From Microvirga mediterraneensis (GTDB lineage Bacteria > Pseudomonadota > Alphaproteobacteria > Rhizobiales > Beijerinckiaceae), in contig NZ_JACDXJ010000001.1 of NCBI RefSeq assembly GCF_013520865.1, forward strand, positions 372,001 through 436,000: a stretch of DNA of 64,000 nucleotides. Direction: 5' to 3'. Under the pieces are notes generated by a model, which worked only from the letters and a program-made list of their open reading frames with translations, ran no database searches and had not been told where the DNA came from. A program made the position numbers and the translations under genes. The stretch's first letter is position 1; the number at the start of each line of letters is the position of its first letter. Positions 35,474 through 46,190 of this stretch are shown in pieces.

Positions 35474-36511
35474 ATGAGACCAGGACAAAACAGGCGGATG
35501 CGCGGTCGTAACAACAACAACCGCAACAACAAGGGGCCCAATCCCCTGACGAAGAGCTATGAGTCGAACGGCCCGGACGTGAAGATCCGTGGCACGGCTC
35601 AGCATATCGCCGAGAAATACAGCCAGCTCGCCCGCGACGCGCAATCGAGCGGCGACCCGGTGGCGGCCGAGAACTATTTCCAGCACGCCGAGCATTATTT
35701 CCGCATCATCGCGGCCGCCCAGGAGCAGCTGCGCGAGCAGTACGGCTACCAGCAGCGGCCCTTCGATGAGGAAGGCGGCGAGGACGACGGCTTCGCCCAG
35801 GGCGAGCGCCAGGGCTTCGACCGCTCCGGCGGCCAGGATTTCGGCAACGGCGACGATCAGGATTTCGGCTCCCAGCCGCAGCCTTACGAATCCCGCAGCG
35901 AGCGCAACGACCGTCCCTCCCGCTACGACCGGCAGGACCGCGGAGATCGCGGCGACCGGCAGGATCGGAACGACCGCCAGGATCGCGGCGATCGTCCGGA
36001 TCGCGGCGACCGTCGCGAGCGCTTCCAGCGCGACCGGGGCCCGCGTCAGGATTACCAGCGCCAGGATAACCAGCGGCAGGATTCGCAGCGGCAGGACGAG
36101 CTGCCCTACGAGGCCCGCCAGGACGGCGAGCGCAGCGAGCGCCCGGCCCGCTTCGAGCGCGGCGACCGGGGCGACCGGCCGGAACGCCAGGAGCGGAACG
36201 ACCGCTTCGATCGTGGCGAGCGTCCCGAGCGCCGTGAGCGCTTCCAGCGGGATCGCCGCCGCGACGAGGCCGAGGCGCCCGAGCAGGGCACCCTGCCTGC
36301 CTTCCTGACGAACCCGGTCCGCGCCCCGGCTCCCCCGGTCGCGGTCGAAGAGGCCCCGCCCGCCCCTCCGGTGGTGCAGGAAGCGGCCAATGACGAGGAG
36401 GCTCCCCGCCCGCGTCGCCGCCGCCGCACCCGCCAGGAGATGCTCGACGCGGCCAATGCCGAGAAAGCCGGCTTCGCACCCGATCCGGCCGAGACCCCGG
36501 CCGCCGAGTAA
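35474..36511 (+). CDS. DUF4167 protein with RD/RG-rich low-complexity region
   Basis: 345 residues. Residues 1-20 are Arg/Asn-rich (RRMRGRNNNNRNN), 21-90 form the DUF4167 domain (GPNPLTKSYESNGPDVKIRG; a helical segment with AAENYFQHAEHYFRIIAA), and 142-263 form a repetitive RD, RG, RQ stretch (for example RGDRGDRQDRNDRQDRGD), followed by an acidic-proline tail with RPRRRRRTR. Such composition suggests RNA binding or condensate behaviour; this is inference. DUF4167 is conserved in Hyphomicrobiales and usually lies next to prmC/clpB. The ATG at 35474 is chosen because upstream codons do not resemble the family. Confidence 0.85.
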   Translation: MRPGQNRRMRGRNNNNRNNKGPNPLTKSYESNGPDVKIRGTAQHIAEKYSQLARDAQSSGDPVAAENYFQHAEHYFRIIAAAQEQLREQYGYQQRPFDEEGGEDDGFAQGERQGFDRSGGQDFGNGDDQDFGSQPQPYESRSERNDRPSRYDRQDRGDRGDRQDRNDRQDRGDRPDRGDRRERFQRDRGPRQDYQRQDNQRQDSQRQDELPYEARQDGERSERPARFERGDRGDRPERQERNDRFDRGERPERRERFQRDRRRDEAEAPEQGTLPAFLTNPVRAPAPPVAVEEAPPAPPVVQEAANDEEAPRPRRRRRTRQEMLDAANAEKAGFAPDPAETPAAE

Positions 36512-36533
36512 GGCTTCATTGCAGATGATACGG

Positions 36534-36560
36534 AAAGGGAGGGCTTTGCCCTCCCTTTTT
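36534..36560 (+). terminator. Rho-independent terminator after the DUF4167 gene
   Basis: AAAGGGAGGGC pairs with GCCCTCCCTTT across a TTT loop, then TT; strong intrinsic terminator 22 bases past the stop. Confidence 0.9.
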
Positions 36561-36595
36561 GTTGCCTGGGTTCTTATCGGGGGATGATATCCACC

Positions 36596-36688
36596 CCGTC
36601 ATGGCCGGCCTTGTGCCGGCCATCCCGATACGATGAACTTCGGCGCTTCAATCAATCGAGACACCGGCCAAGGCCGGTGATGACGTGA
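36596..36688. repeat. Dispersed palindromic repeat family A, copy 3
   Basis: Third copy of the element also seen at 13935 and 28975: starts CGTCATGGCCGGCC and ends CCGGTGATGACGTGA. It is followed after five bases by a different repeat (family B). Confidence 0.75.
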
Positions 36689-36693
36689 GAGGG

Positions 36694-36791
36694 TGTCATT
36701 CCCGGCCGGAGCGCAGCGGAGGGGAAGGGAATCCATAGTTCAGCGCTTGATCGTGGATCCCCTTCCCACACTTCGTGCGCCGGGGATGACA
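36694..36791. repeat. Dispersed palindromic repeat family B, copy 1
   Basis: 98 bases starting TGTCATTCCCGGCCGGAGCG and ending GCGCCGGGGATGACA; the ends are inverted (TGTCATTCCC/GGGATGACA). Two more copies at 37672-37769 and 48020-48117 share the internal GGGAAGGGAATCC and GGATCCCCTTCCC. No reading frame with protein character. Confidence 0.8.
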
Positions 36792-36828
36792 GCGTGGCAC
36801 CATCCACGCTTTCACCATGGAAAGAAGA

Positions 36829-37611
36829 TCACAGCGCGAGCATCGTCTGCTCCGCCTCCAGGTCCTCGCCGATTTCGAGGGTTCCCCCGTCCAGGACCTC
36901 GGCATAGATGCCGCAGTCGAAATGGCCATAGGCCGCCATGAGGCTCTTGGGGATCTGCAGGTCGCGAATCCCCGTCTGCGGATCCACGTTGGTGGCGGCG
37001 CAGCGCTCGATGCGCTTGGTCACCTTCAGGCGCGCGCCCGAGGGCGTGGTCAGCACCTGGCCGACGAGGTCGAACTCCGACCAGGGGTCGAGCCCATCGA
37101 TGTGGATGTTGCCGCGAAAGCGCAGCGGGTCGACGGCCGAGCCGACCACATTCTCCAGCGCGCGCACGCTCGCGAGGTTGATCAGCGAGACGAAGCCGCG
37201 CCGGGAATCCGTGAAGCGGAAGCCCGGCGGAGCCGTGAGCAGCTTCGGGGCGCCGCGCAGCTCCTTGGACATGAAGCGGCGGAAGAACGCCTCGATGGCG
37301 AGCCGCCCTTCCTTTGTCGAGAGATCGCCCCGCGCCACCTCGCGCCCGCCCTGCTCGATGAAGAGGGTCGTGATCGAATCGAGATAACGGGTTTTGAGCC
37401 GCGCCAGGCTCTCGTTGCGCATCAGCATCAGGAACTTGATCTTGGGCTGGTGCTGCGGGTTGTCCGGATCGAACCCGGCCGGGCCGTTCTCGACGGCGAA
37501 CAGCCGGTCGCCGGGAAAGTAATCGCCCTTCGTGAGGGTGACCTGGGTCAGCGGCTCGGGCGACAGGCCCTTGACCGGATAGCGCTGGAGGGAAGCGATG
37601 CGGATGCTCAT
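36829..37611 (-). CDS. MOSC-domain protein (molybdenum cofactor sulphurase C-terminal type)
   Basis: 260 residues. An N-terminal MOSC_N-like beta barrel (MSIRIASLQRYPVKGLSPEPL; LTKGDYFPGDRLFAVEN) precedes the MOSC domain with RFRGNIHIDGLDPWSE and the conserved cysteine segment RIERCAATNVDPQTG (Cys). This family binds sulphur or molybdenum cofactor derivatives; YiiM-like members reduce N-hydroxylated compounds. A longer start at 37677 is not supported. It is transcribed alone, bounded by family B repeats on both sides. Confidence 0.88.
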   Translation of the reverse strand: MSIRIASLQRYPVKGLSPEPLTQVTLTKGDYFPGDRLFAVENGPAGFDPDNPQHQPKIKFLMLMRNESLARLKTRYLDSITTLFIEQGGREVARGDLSTKEGRLAIEAFFRRFMSKELRGAPKLLTAPPGFRFTDSRRGFVSLINLASVRALENVVGSAVDPLRFRGNIHIDGLDPWSEFDLVGQVLTTPSGARLKVTKRIERCAATNVDPQTGIRDLQIPKSLMAAYGHFDCGIYAEVLDGGTLEIGEDLEAEQTMLAL

Positions 37612-37671
37612 GGCGTAGCGATAAGGGGCGCGGCGATGCGGGGCAAGGGGATGACAGAGCGCCGACCTCAT

Positions 37672-37769
37672 TGTCATTCCCGGCCGGAGCGTCGCGGAGA
37701 GGAAGGGAATCCATAGTTCATCGCTTGATCATGGATCCCCTTCCCTCGCTGCGCTCGCCGGGGATGACA
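37672..37769. repeat. Dispersed palindromic repeat family B, copy 2
   Basis: Same element as at 36694-36791, starting TGTCATTCCCGGCCGGAGCG and ending GATGACA. Only 1 kb from copy 1, so the MOSC gene is flanked by two copies. Confidence 0.8.
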
Positions 37770-37783
37770 CCGGGGCTACAAAC

Positions 37784-37813
37784 AAAAAAGCCCCGCCGAA
37801 ACGGCAGGGCTTT
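37784..37813 (-). terminator. Terminator after the small-protein operon
   Basis: Stem AAAGCCCCGCCG / CGGCAGGGCTTT with one mismatch; read on the minus strand it ends GGCTTTTTTG. It lies 23 bases beyond the stop at 37836. Confidence 0.8.
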
Positions 37814-37835
37814 CTCTTGAGCGCAACCGCAACAC

Positions 37836-38117
37836 TTACGAAGCATCGCCGGAACGGGCCACCTTCGAGCGCTTGAGCTGGGGGGTGAAGCCGGCTTCGC
37901 GGCCGCGGGTCGCGTCCACCTCCACCCGGTGCAGATCCTGATGCATGCCCTCGTGGGACGTCTGATGCTCGGGAATGTTCGTTTGCGGGCCGGCCTCCTG
38001 CTTCATGCGCAGGGCCTTCTCGGCATTGGCCTTCAGCTCCTCGCGCGCCTTCTCGGCCTGTTCGGCCTTGCGCTTCTTGGGGCTGAGGCGGGAGATCAAA
38101 TCGGATAAGGCCATCAT
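37836..38117 (-). CDS. Small charged helical protein, unknown function
   Basis: 93 residues, mostly Lys, Glu, Ala and Gln ([26 protein letters not shown]), a strong helix or coiled-coil signature; the tail ([23 protein letters not shown]) is basic. The first ATG has AGGAG six bases before it, and a terminator follows, so it is a real gene. It lies directly downstream of the next small gene (3-base gap between stop and start) on the same strand, forming an operon divergent to clpB. No domain recognised. Confidence 0.65.
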   Translation of the reverse strand: MMALSDLISRLSPKKRKAEQAEKAREELKANAEKALRMKQEAGPQTNIPEHQTSHEGMHQDLHRVEVDATRGREAGFTPQLKRSKVARSGDAS

Positions 38118-38120
38118 AGA

Positions 38121-38447
38121 TTACTCCTTGGCGCGGGTGAGCACGCCGTCTTCTTCGTCGCTGCGGTGGGTCGGAGGGGCTTTCACGTGGTTGGGATCGA
38201 CCGGAATGTCCCGGGACGTGGCGATGCTTCCGGTGGAATCACCGATATCCCGGCTCGCTTCGGCTTCGGCGGACGTCTGGCCGGGCAAGGGGGGCACCCG
38301 CCCGTTCTCCGTGGTGTCGCCGAAGGTTTCCGGCGTGACCGACGGCCCCTCCTCGACCGGGCTTTCCGGAACCGCAAGGCCAAGCTCCGCATTGCGGGCC
38401 AAGTCGGCGCGGGCTTTCTCGGCTTCTGAGCGCGGGTCGCGCGTCAT
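38121..38447 (-). CDS. Small acidic disordered protein, unknown function
   Basis: 108 residues, rich in Glu, Asp, Ser, Thr and Pro, without hydrophobic core ([57 protein letters not shown]). The ATG at 38447 has AGGAGG seven bases upstream, strong evidence of translation. First gene of a two-gene operon read away from clpB. Composition resembles stress-induced disordered proteins, but no family is recognised. Confidence 0.65.
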   Translation of the reverse strand: MTRDPRSEAEKARADLARNAELGLAVPESPVEEGPSVTPETFGDTTENGRVPPLPGQTSAEAEASRDIGDSTGSIATSRDIPVDPNHVKAPPTHRSDEEDGVLTRAKE

Positions 38448-38504
38448 GGGAACCTCCTCAAAGTGTTGCTGGGTCAATGCCAGGAGGACATGCCGGTTCC
38501 CCCT

Positions 38505-38533
38505 CTTGTTGTTCCTGATCAATGCACCCACCT
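38505..38533 (+). promoter_or_regulatory. Candidate RpoH-type promoter of clpB
   Basis: CTTGTT at 38505-38510 and CCACCT at 38528-38533 with 17 bases between resemble the alphaproteobacterial heat-shock consensus CTTGAA-N17-CCATAT (4 of 6 at both). It is about 90 bases upstream of the clpB ATG. Suggestive, not decisive. Confidence 0.35.
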
Positions 38534-38622
38534 TAGGTTTGCGGATGCTCCAGAAGGGGGTCCGACATCGCAGGATCGGCCTGTGCCTCAAGGAGGGCGG
38601 GCGGATCCGAGGAGGGATGAGA

Positions 38623-41244
<2,622 letters not shown>

Positions 41245-41269
41245 GCGGATCGCTTATCGCGATAAGGAC

Positions 41270-41300
41270 AATGGCCGGGCTTAGCGCCCGGCCATTTTTT
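41270..41300 (+). terminator. Rho-independent terminator after clpB
   Basis: AATGGCCGGGC pairs with GCCCGGCCATT around TTAGC, followed by TTTT. Starts 26 bases after the stop; also usable by the convergent dehydrogenase gene. Confidence 0.88.
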
Positions 41301-41307
41301 GTACCTG

Positions 41308-42258
41308 TTATGCCTTGTCTTCGCGGCGGCGGCCGAAATCCGGCTCCGGGGTTTCCTGGCCCGACGAGATGATGCCGCGGCGGATGGCACGGGTGCGGGT
41401 GAACAGGTCGAAAAGCTTGTCGCCCTCGCCCCAGCGGATGGCGCGGGCGAGCAGCGCGATGTCCTCGTTGAGGCGGCCCAGCATCTCCAGCACGGCCTCC
41501 CGGTTGTGCAGGAAGACGTCGCGCCACATGGTCGGATCGGAAGCCGCGATGCGGGTGAAATCGCGGAAGCCGCCAGCGGAGAACTTGATGACCTCGCCCT
41601 GCGTGACAGTCTCCAGATCCGCCGCCGTGCCGACGATGTTGTAGGCGATCAGGTGCGGCACGTGGCTGGTGATCGCGAGCACGAGGTCATGGTGCTGCGC
41701 GCTCATCACCTCGACGTTGGAGCCCATCGCCTCCCAGAAGGCGCGCACGCGCGCGACGGCCGCCTCGTCCGTGCCCTCCGGCGGCGTGAGGATGCACCAG
41801 CGGTTGTGGAAGAGCGTCGCGAAGCCCGCATCCGGGCCCGAATGCTCCGTGCCGGCCACCGGATGAGCCGGAACGAACGACACGCCCTCGGGCAGATGCG
41901 GCTGCACCTGCGCGATGACGGAAGCCTTCACCGAACCCACATCGGACACGATGCAGCCGGGCTTGAGGCCTGGGCGCATGGCCTCGGCCACCTGCCCGCA
42001 GACGCCCACCGGCACGCAGAGGATCACGAGATCCGCATCCCGCACGCCGGCCACCACGTCGGTGGTCGCCTCGTCGGCGATCCCGAGCTCCCGCACCCGT
42101 TCGACAACGGCCTCGCCCGCATCGACGGCCACGATGGTGCGCGCAAGGTTGAGATGACGCGCCGCGCGGGCGATGGACGAGCCGATCAGCCCGAGGCCGA
42201 CGAGAGCGACGCGCTCGAAGAGCGGCGTGTCGCGGGGCGGTCCGAGACGCTCAGGCAT
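41308..42258 (-). CDS. Prephenate/arogenate dehydrogenase (TyrA/TyrC-type)
   Basis: 316 residues. It oxidises prephenate or arogenate to hydroxyphenylpyruvate or tyrosine. [19 protein letters not shown] is the nucleotide-binding start (GxGxxG), followed by DVGSVKASV and [10 protein letters not shown], all typical. It is the last gene of a three-gene minus-strand aromatic cluster (chorismate mutase, aminotransferase, dehydrogenase); its start overlaps the aminotransferase stop by 8 bases. Prephenate versus arogenate specificity cannot be told from the sequence. Confidence 0.93.
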   Translation of the reverse strand: MPERLGPPRDTPLFERVALVGLGLIGSSIARAARHLNLARTIVAVDAGEAVVERVRELGIADEATTDVVAGVRDADLVILCVPVGVCGQVAEAMRPGLKPGCIVSDVGSVKASVIAQVQPHLPEGVSFVPAHPVAGTEHSGPDAGFATLFHNRWCILTPPEGTDEAAVARVRAFWEAMGSNVEVMSAQHHDLVLAITSHVPHLIAYNIVGTAADLETVTQGEVIKFSAGGFRDFTRIAASDPTMWRDVFLHNREAVLEMLGRLNEDIALLARAIRWGEGDKLFDLFTRTRAIRRGIISSGQETPEPDFGRRREDKA

Positions 42259-43351
42259 GCTGGCCCCCGAGAAAATCGCGCAAGGCCGCCACCACGAGAC
42301 CGTTCGCCTCCTCGTCGCCCACGGTCAGGCGAAGCGCGTTCGGCAGGCCGTAAGCGTCGATGCGGCGCAGGATCAGGCCGCGGCCGGAGAGGAACGCGTC
42401 GGCATCCTGCGCGGTCCGGCCGGCTTCCTTCGGGAAATGGATCATCAGGAAGTTGCCGACGCTCGGCGTGACCTTGAGGCCCAGGGCCTCGATCTCGCGG
42501 GTGAGCCAGGCGAGCCAGCGCTCGTTGTGATCGATGGCCTTGGCCAGATGAGCCTCGTCCTGGATCGCCGCGATGCCGGCCGCCATGGCCGGGCCGCTGA
42601 CGTTGAACGGACCACGGATGCGGTTGACCGCGTCGGCGATGTGGGCGGGCGCCACCATCCAGCCGAGACGCAGGTTGGCGAGGCCGTAGATCTTCGAGAA
42701 GGTGCGCGTCATCACCACGTTCTCCGACGTGGCGACGAGTTCGAGGCCCGACTCGTAATCGTTGCGGCGGACATATTCCGCATAGGCCGCGTCGAGCACC
42801 AGCACCACATGGGGCGGCAGCCCCGCATGCAGGCGCTTCACCTCGTCGAAGGGAATGTAGGTGCCGGTCGGGTTGTTGGGATTGGCCAGGAAGACGATCC
42901 TGGTCTTCTCCGTCACCCGGCTCAGGATCGCGTCCACGTCGGTGCGCAGGTCCTTTTCCGGCGCCACGACGGGCGTGCCGCCCGCCGCCAGGATGGCGAT
43001 GCGGTAGACCAGGAAGCCGTGCTCGGTGAAGATGCCCTCGTCGCCCGGGCCCACATAGGCATGGGTGATCATGGCGAGCAGCTCGTCCGATCCCGCCCCG
43101 CAGATGATGCGGCTCGGATCGAGGCCGTATTTCGCCCCGATGGCTTCGCGCAGCTTCGTCGCCGCGCCGTCCGGATAAAGCTCGAGATGGTCGAAGGCGC
43201 GGAACGCCTCCATGGCCCGCGGCGAGGGGCCGAGGGGCGTCTCGTTCGAGGAGAGCTTATGGACCTTGGCAACCCCTGCGGCCTTGCTCTTGCCGGGCAC
43301 ATAGGCGTCGATCTGCATCACGCCGGGACGGGGTTGGGGACGGGTGGACAT
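42251..43351 (-). CDS. hisC: Histidinol-phosphate/aromatic aminotransferase (HisC-like)
   Basis: 366 residues, PLP-dependent fold type I. Lys220 in [15 protein letters not shown] is the PLP lysine; [14 protein letters not shown] and [12 protein letters not shown] are diagnostic. In this genomic setting (next to TyrA and chorismate mutase) it probably acts on aromatic keto acids as well as or instead of histidinol phosphate. ATG at 43351 is chosen; a GTG two codons earlier also opens the frame. It overlaps the dehydrogenase gene by 8 bases. Confidence 0.9.
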   Translation of the reverse strand: MSTRPQPRPGVMQIDAYVPGKSKAAGVAKVHKLSSNETPLGPSPRAMEAFRAFDHLELYPDGAATKLREAIGAKYGLDPSRIICGAGSDELLAMITHAYVGPGDEGIFTEHGFLVYRIAILAAGGTPVVAPEKDLRTDVDAILSRVTEKTRIVFLANPNNPTGTYIPFDEVKRLHAGLPPHVVLVLDAAYAEYVRRNDYESGLELVATSENVVMTRTFSKIYGLANLRLGWMVAPAHIADAVNRIRGPFNVSGPAMAAGIAAIQDEAHLAKAIDHNERWLAWLTREIEALGLKVTPSVGNFLMIHFPKEAGRTAQDADAFLSGRGLILRRIDAYGLPNALRLTVGDEEANGLVVAALRDFLGGQHA

Positions 43352-43403
43352 CTTCACTTCCTAGCAATCGATCAATGGGACAGGCTCTAGCGCAGGTCGG
43401 ATT

Positions 43404-44243
43404 TCATTTCACGTGGAAACGTTCGGCATGGCTGCCGATCTCGGCCAATTGCGCGAGGCTCGCGCCCGCCCGGGTGAGGGACTGGCGCAGCTGCGCGGGC
43501 TCGACGGTGCCCGGCACGGCAATGAGCTCGGACAGGCCGTTGGTATCCGCCGCGCTCGCCACCACCTCGCCGCCGAGTTGGATCAGGGCCTCGTTGGCGC
43601 CCTTGTGCCAGCGCTCGAACTGGGCCGCATAGAGCACCACGTCCCGCACGGCCGCGTCGGTCAGGGGCTTGGAGATGACGAAGACCGGCGTTCCGGCCGG
43701 ATGGTCCGGCCGCTCGATGAAGGGCAGGCGCGCGATGATCTTCGGGCGGCGCTTGTCGGCGAGCGTCCGCCACCAGGCGCCGCTGGTCGCGCCCTGGTCG
43801 AGCCGGAAGATGCCGAGATCGCCCCGGGAGGCCGCCACCGCCTCGATCACGGCCGCGGCGCTCGGATGGGTGATGTAGGGCACCGTGAAGCCAAAATGGA
43901 ACCGGGCTGAGTCGCGCATGGGCGCATCCCCGCCCGACACGTCCGCATGGACCGAGTAGTTGGACTGGACATAGGTGAAGGTGCCGATGATCACCCGCCA
44001 GATGCTCTCCACTGTGTCGAGGGGCAGCAATCCCTCGTGGCGCTCGGCGAGCGCCTTCATCATCGAGGCCTCGCGGCCGGGCCGGAAGGCGGAGCTTATG
44101 CCCGTCTGTGAGGCCTTCTTGGAGGCGATCAGCCGGTCGATGATGGTGCCGCGCTCCATGAGCAGCCGGTGCATCGCCTCGTCGATCCGATCGATCTCCT
44201 GGCGCAGCTCGGCAAGGGAGGGGGCGGTCTTCTCGGCGGACAT
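43404..44243 (-). CDS. Chorismate mutase with C-terminal PDT/ACT-like extension
   Basis: 279 residues. The first 90 form an AroQ-type chorismate mutase (LRQEIDRIDEAMHRLLMERG with the Arg/Asp pair and later ASKKASQTGISSAFRPGREA). The remaining 190 resemble, but do not match, a prephenate dehydratase plus ACT layout (FTVPYITHPSAAAVIEAVAA; GLSELIAVPGTVEPAQL near the end); I see no clear TRF dehydratase motif, so this part may be regulatory. It initiates the aromatic operon followed by HisC-like and TyrA genes with 52 and 0 base spacing. The ATG at 44243 follows the domain start. Confidence 0.85.
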   Translation of the reverse strand: MSAEKTAPSLAELRQEIDRIDEAMHRLLMERGTIIDRLIASKKASQTGISSAFRPGREASMMKALAERHEGLLPLDTVESIWRVIIGTFTYVQSNYSVHADVSGGDAPMRDSARFHFGFTVPYITHPSAAAVIEAVAASRGDLGIFRLDQGATSGAWWRTLADKRRPKIIARLPFIERPDHPAGTPVFVISKPLTDAAVRDVVLYAAQFERWHKGANEALIQLGGEVVASAADTNGLSELIAVPGTVEPAQLRQSLTRAGASLAQLAEIGSHAERFHVK

Positions 44244-44329
44244 GGCGCGGCATCCTTCGGTCGGGCGCCATTCTTTGACGGGTTTGCCCGGTCTTGTCAT
44301 CACCGATTGCATTGTGGCGTTGCGAGGCA

Positions 44330-45211
44330 TCAGGTCCCGGCCAGGAAATCGATGACGGCCCTGACCGATGAAAGCTCGCTGCGCCGGTGGGGCGTCAGGA
44401 TCGTGGAGGTCACGCTTCCAGCGGACCAATCCGGCAGTACCCCTGTCAGTTCTCCGGTTTCTACACACTCTGCCGACATGGATTCCGGAAGACATGCGAT
44501 CCCAAGTCCGGCAGCCGCAGCCCTCATCAGCACCAGGGATTCATCGGCAACGAGCCGCGATACCGGGGTGACCTGCACCTCCCGACCGTTTCTGTTCGTC
44601 AGGCGCCATGTCTTTGACGGGGGGCCCGTCAACAGTCCGTCATGTCGAGCGATGTCCTCAGGGTGCTCCGGCACGCCCCGAAGAGCCAGGTAGTCCGGCG
44701 CTGCGACCAGCCTGATGCGCTCGACCGTCATCCGGCGCTGGACAAGATCGGAATCGGGCAATGGTGCGAAATGGCTTCGGATGGCGATATCGAAGCCTTC
44801 CCGAACCAGATCGACGAAGCGGTCCGTAATGTGGAGCTGCAGATCCAGCTTGGGATAGGCGCGCGCAAGAGCAGGCAGACGATCGGCAAGATGATACTGC
44901 GCCACCGGAACGGAAGCGGTGATCCGAACGAGACCCTGGGGCTCCTCCCGCCGCCGCTGCACCACGCTCTCGGCCGCCTGCGCCTCGATGACGGCGGCCC
45001 GGGCGTGGTCGTAGAAGTCGCGGCCGACATCGGTCAACACGAAGCTGCGTGAGGTTCGGTGGATCAGGCGAATGCCGAGATCGGCTTCGAGCTCAGCGAC
45101 GCGCTTGCTGATGGTCGATTTGGGCATGTTCAACTGCCGTGCGGCGGCTGCGAAACCTCCGTGCTCCACGGCTTGGACGAAGACATGCAGATCGTTGAAG
45201 TTGAACCTCAT
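44330..45211 (-). CDS. LysR-family transcriptional regulator
   Basis: 293 residues. The helix-turn-helix (GGFAAAARQLNMPKSTISK) is at about 18-36, with RVAELEADLGIRLIHRTSR forming the dimerisation linker, then a substrate-binding domain. It is divergent to a GST gene 103 bases away, and an 11-bp perfect inverted repeat lies between them. Inducer unknown. Confidence 0.92.
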   Translation of the reverse strand: MRFNFNDLHVFVQAVEHGGFAAAARQLNMPKSTISKRVAELEADLGIRLIHRTSRSFVLTDVGRDFYDHARAAVIEAQAAESVVQRRREEPQGLVRITASVPVAQYHLADRLPALARAYPKLDLQLHITDRFVDLVREGFDIAIRSHFAPLPDSDLVQRRMTVERIRLVAAPDYLALRGVPEHPEDIARHDGLLTGPPSKTWRLTNRNGREVQVTPVSRLVADESLVLMRAAAAGLGIACLPESMSAECVETGELTGVLPDWSAGSVTSTILTPHRRSELSSVRAVIDFLAGT

Positions 45212-45226
45212 CCGTATCGTTCACAT

Positions 45227-45276
45227 TTGTGGACTTTGAGTTTCAAATCTACCGTCTACTGCCCTAAAGTCCACAA
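45227..45276. promoter_or_regulatory. Inverted repeat operator between LysR and GST genes
   Basis: TTGTGGACTTT at 45227-45237 and AAAGTCCACAA at 45266-45276: perfect 11-base arms with a 28-base spacer. It lies in the divergent 103-base gap and is unusual for length and exactness. Binding by the adjacent LysR protein is inferred. Confidence 0.75.
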
Positions 45277-45314
45277 TGGCATCGTGGTGACGTCATCAAG
45301 AACGGAGACACACC

Positions 45315-46022
45315 ATGATTCAGACCCTCATGTACGGCGTTCCATCGGGATGCTCGTTCGGCTCAATCGTTGCCCTGGAATGGCTCGGGGAGCCCTATCG
45401 CCTCTGCCGCATCGAAATGCCCGCCGTCGTGACGAGCGACGCCTACCGGGCGATCAATCCGCTCGGCGAAACCCCAACCCTGGTCACCGCCAAGGGCGAG
45501 CGGATCAGCGAGAGCATGGCGATCCTCAATCATCTCGGCGCGCGGGGCATCGACAAGGGATTGTCCTTCGCACAGGGGACGGCAGGGTTCGATCAGCTCA
45601 ACCAGATGCTGGCATTCCTCAACACCAGCTTCTTCGCCGCCTTCGGCCCGCTCTGGTATGCCCTCGAGCATGGCGCGGAGGGGAGCGAAAAGGATGTCCT
45701 CAGAGCCTATGGGGCGGCGCAGGTCACGAAAGCCCATGCCAACCTGAATGCGATGCTCGGGAGCAAGGAATGGCTTCTGGGCAAGCAGCGCACATTGGCC
45801 GATGCCTATTTCATCGGTGTTGCCCGCTGGACCAAATATCACGACGTCGTCGACCGGCGCGACTATTCCGGCTTGCAGCGCCTCTTCGAGAAGCTGGAGG
45901 CGGATCCGGCGGTCCAATTCGCTCACGCGATCGAGCGCGGAGAAAAGGCCGACAGCACCGGCGGGTTCAAGGGTGAGATTTCCCTGGCCGAATTCCTGCG
46001 CCAGCAGGCGCTCGCAGCCTGA
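45315..46022 (+). CDS. Glutathione S-transferase family protein
   Basis: 235 residues with the two-domain GST fold. N-terminal thioredoxin-like part (LMYGVPSGCSFGSIVALEWLG; LGETPTLVTAKGERISESMAIL holds the cis-Pro and the ES motif), then a helical C-domain (LADAYFIGVARW). Exact class not assigned; detoxification is likely. The ATG at 45315 is the family start. Divergent to a LysR regulator which probably controls it. A terminator follows. Confidence 0.88.
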   Translation: MIQTLMYGVPSGCSFGSIVALEWLGEPYRLCRIEMPAVVTSDAYRAINPLGETPTLVTAKGERISESMAILNHLGARGIDKGLSFAQGTAGFDQLNQMLAFLNTSFFAAFGPLWYALEHGAEGSEKDVLRAYGAAQVTKAHANLNAMLGSKEWLLGKQRTLADAYFIGVARWTKYHDVVDRRDYSGLQRLFEKLEADPAVQFAHAIERGEKADSTGGFKGEISLAEFLRQQALAA

Positions 46023-46035
46023 TCGAGGATTGAGT

Positions 46036-46063
46036 GCCCGCCTCTCACCACGAGGCGGGCTTT
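46036..46063 (+). terminator. Rho-independent-like terminator after the GST gene
   Basis: GCCCGCCTC pairs with GAGGCGGGC across TCACCAC, then TTT. It lies 13 bases past the stop. The next 127 bases are the metX leader; I see no recognisable riboswitch there. Confidence 0.75.
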
Positions 46064-46190
46064 CCGCAAAATGGAAGGTCGTCGGCAACCTTATCCCAAG
46101 GCCTGGCAGGCCCCAGCGAGACGTTATGTTCGTTGACGCGACAGCCGCTCCGCAGTACCGGTTGTTCGGAAGAACGAACGTTTCCCCTGA

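Noticed and set aside
37975..38622. The clpB frame remains open 216 codons upstream of its likely start.
   Set aside because: The upstream residues are unrelated to any Clp N-domain, and the ATG at 38623 has an AGGAGG at the right spacing.
46064..46190. Searched the metX leader for a SAM-II or SAM/SAH riboswitch, which often precede met genes in alphaproteobacteria.
   Set aside because: I could not find the conserved GGTGATTT start or the matching pseudoknot strand; only an ordinary small hairpin is seen. A covariance-model search would settle it.
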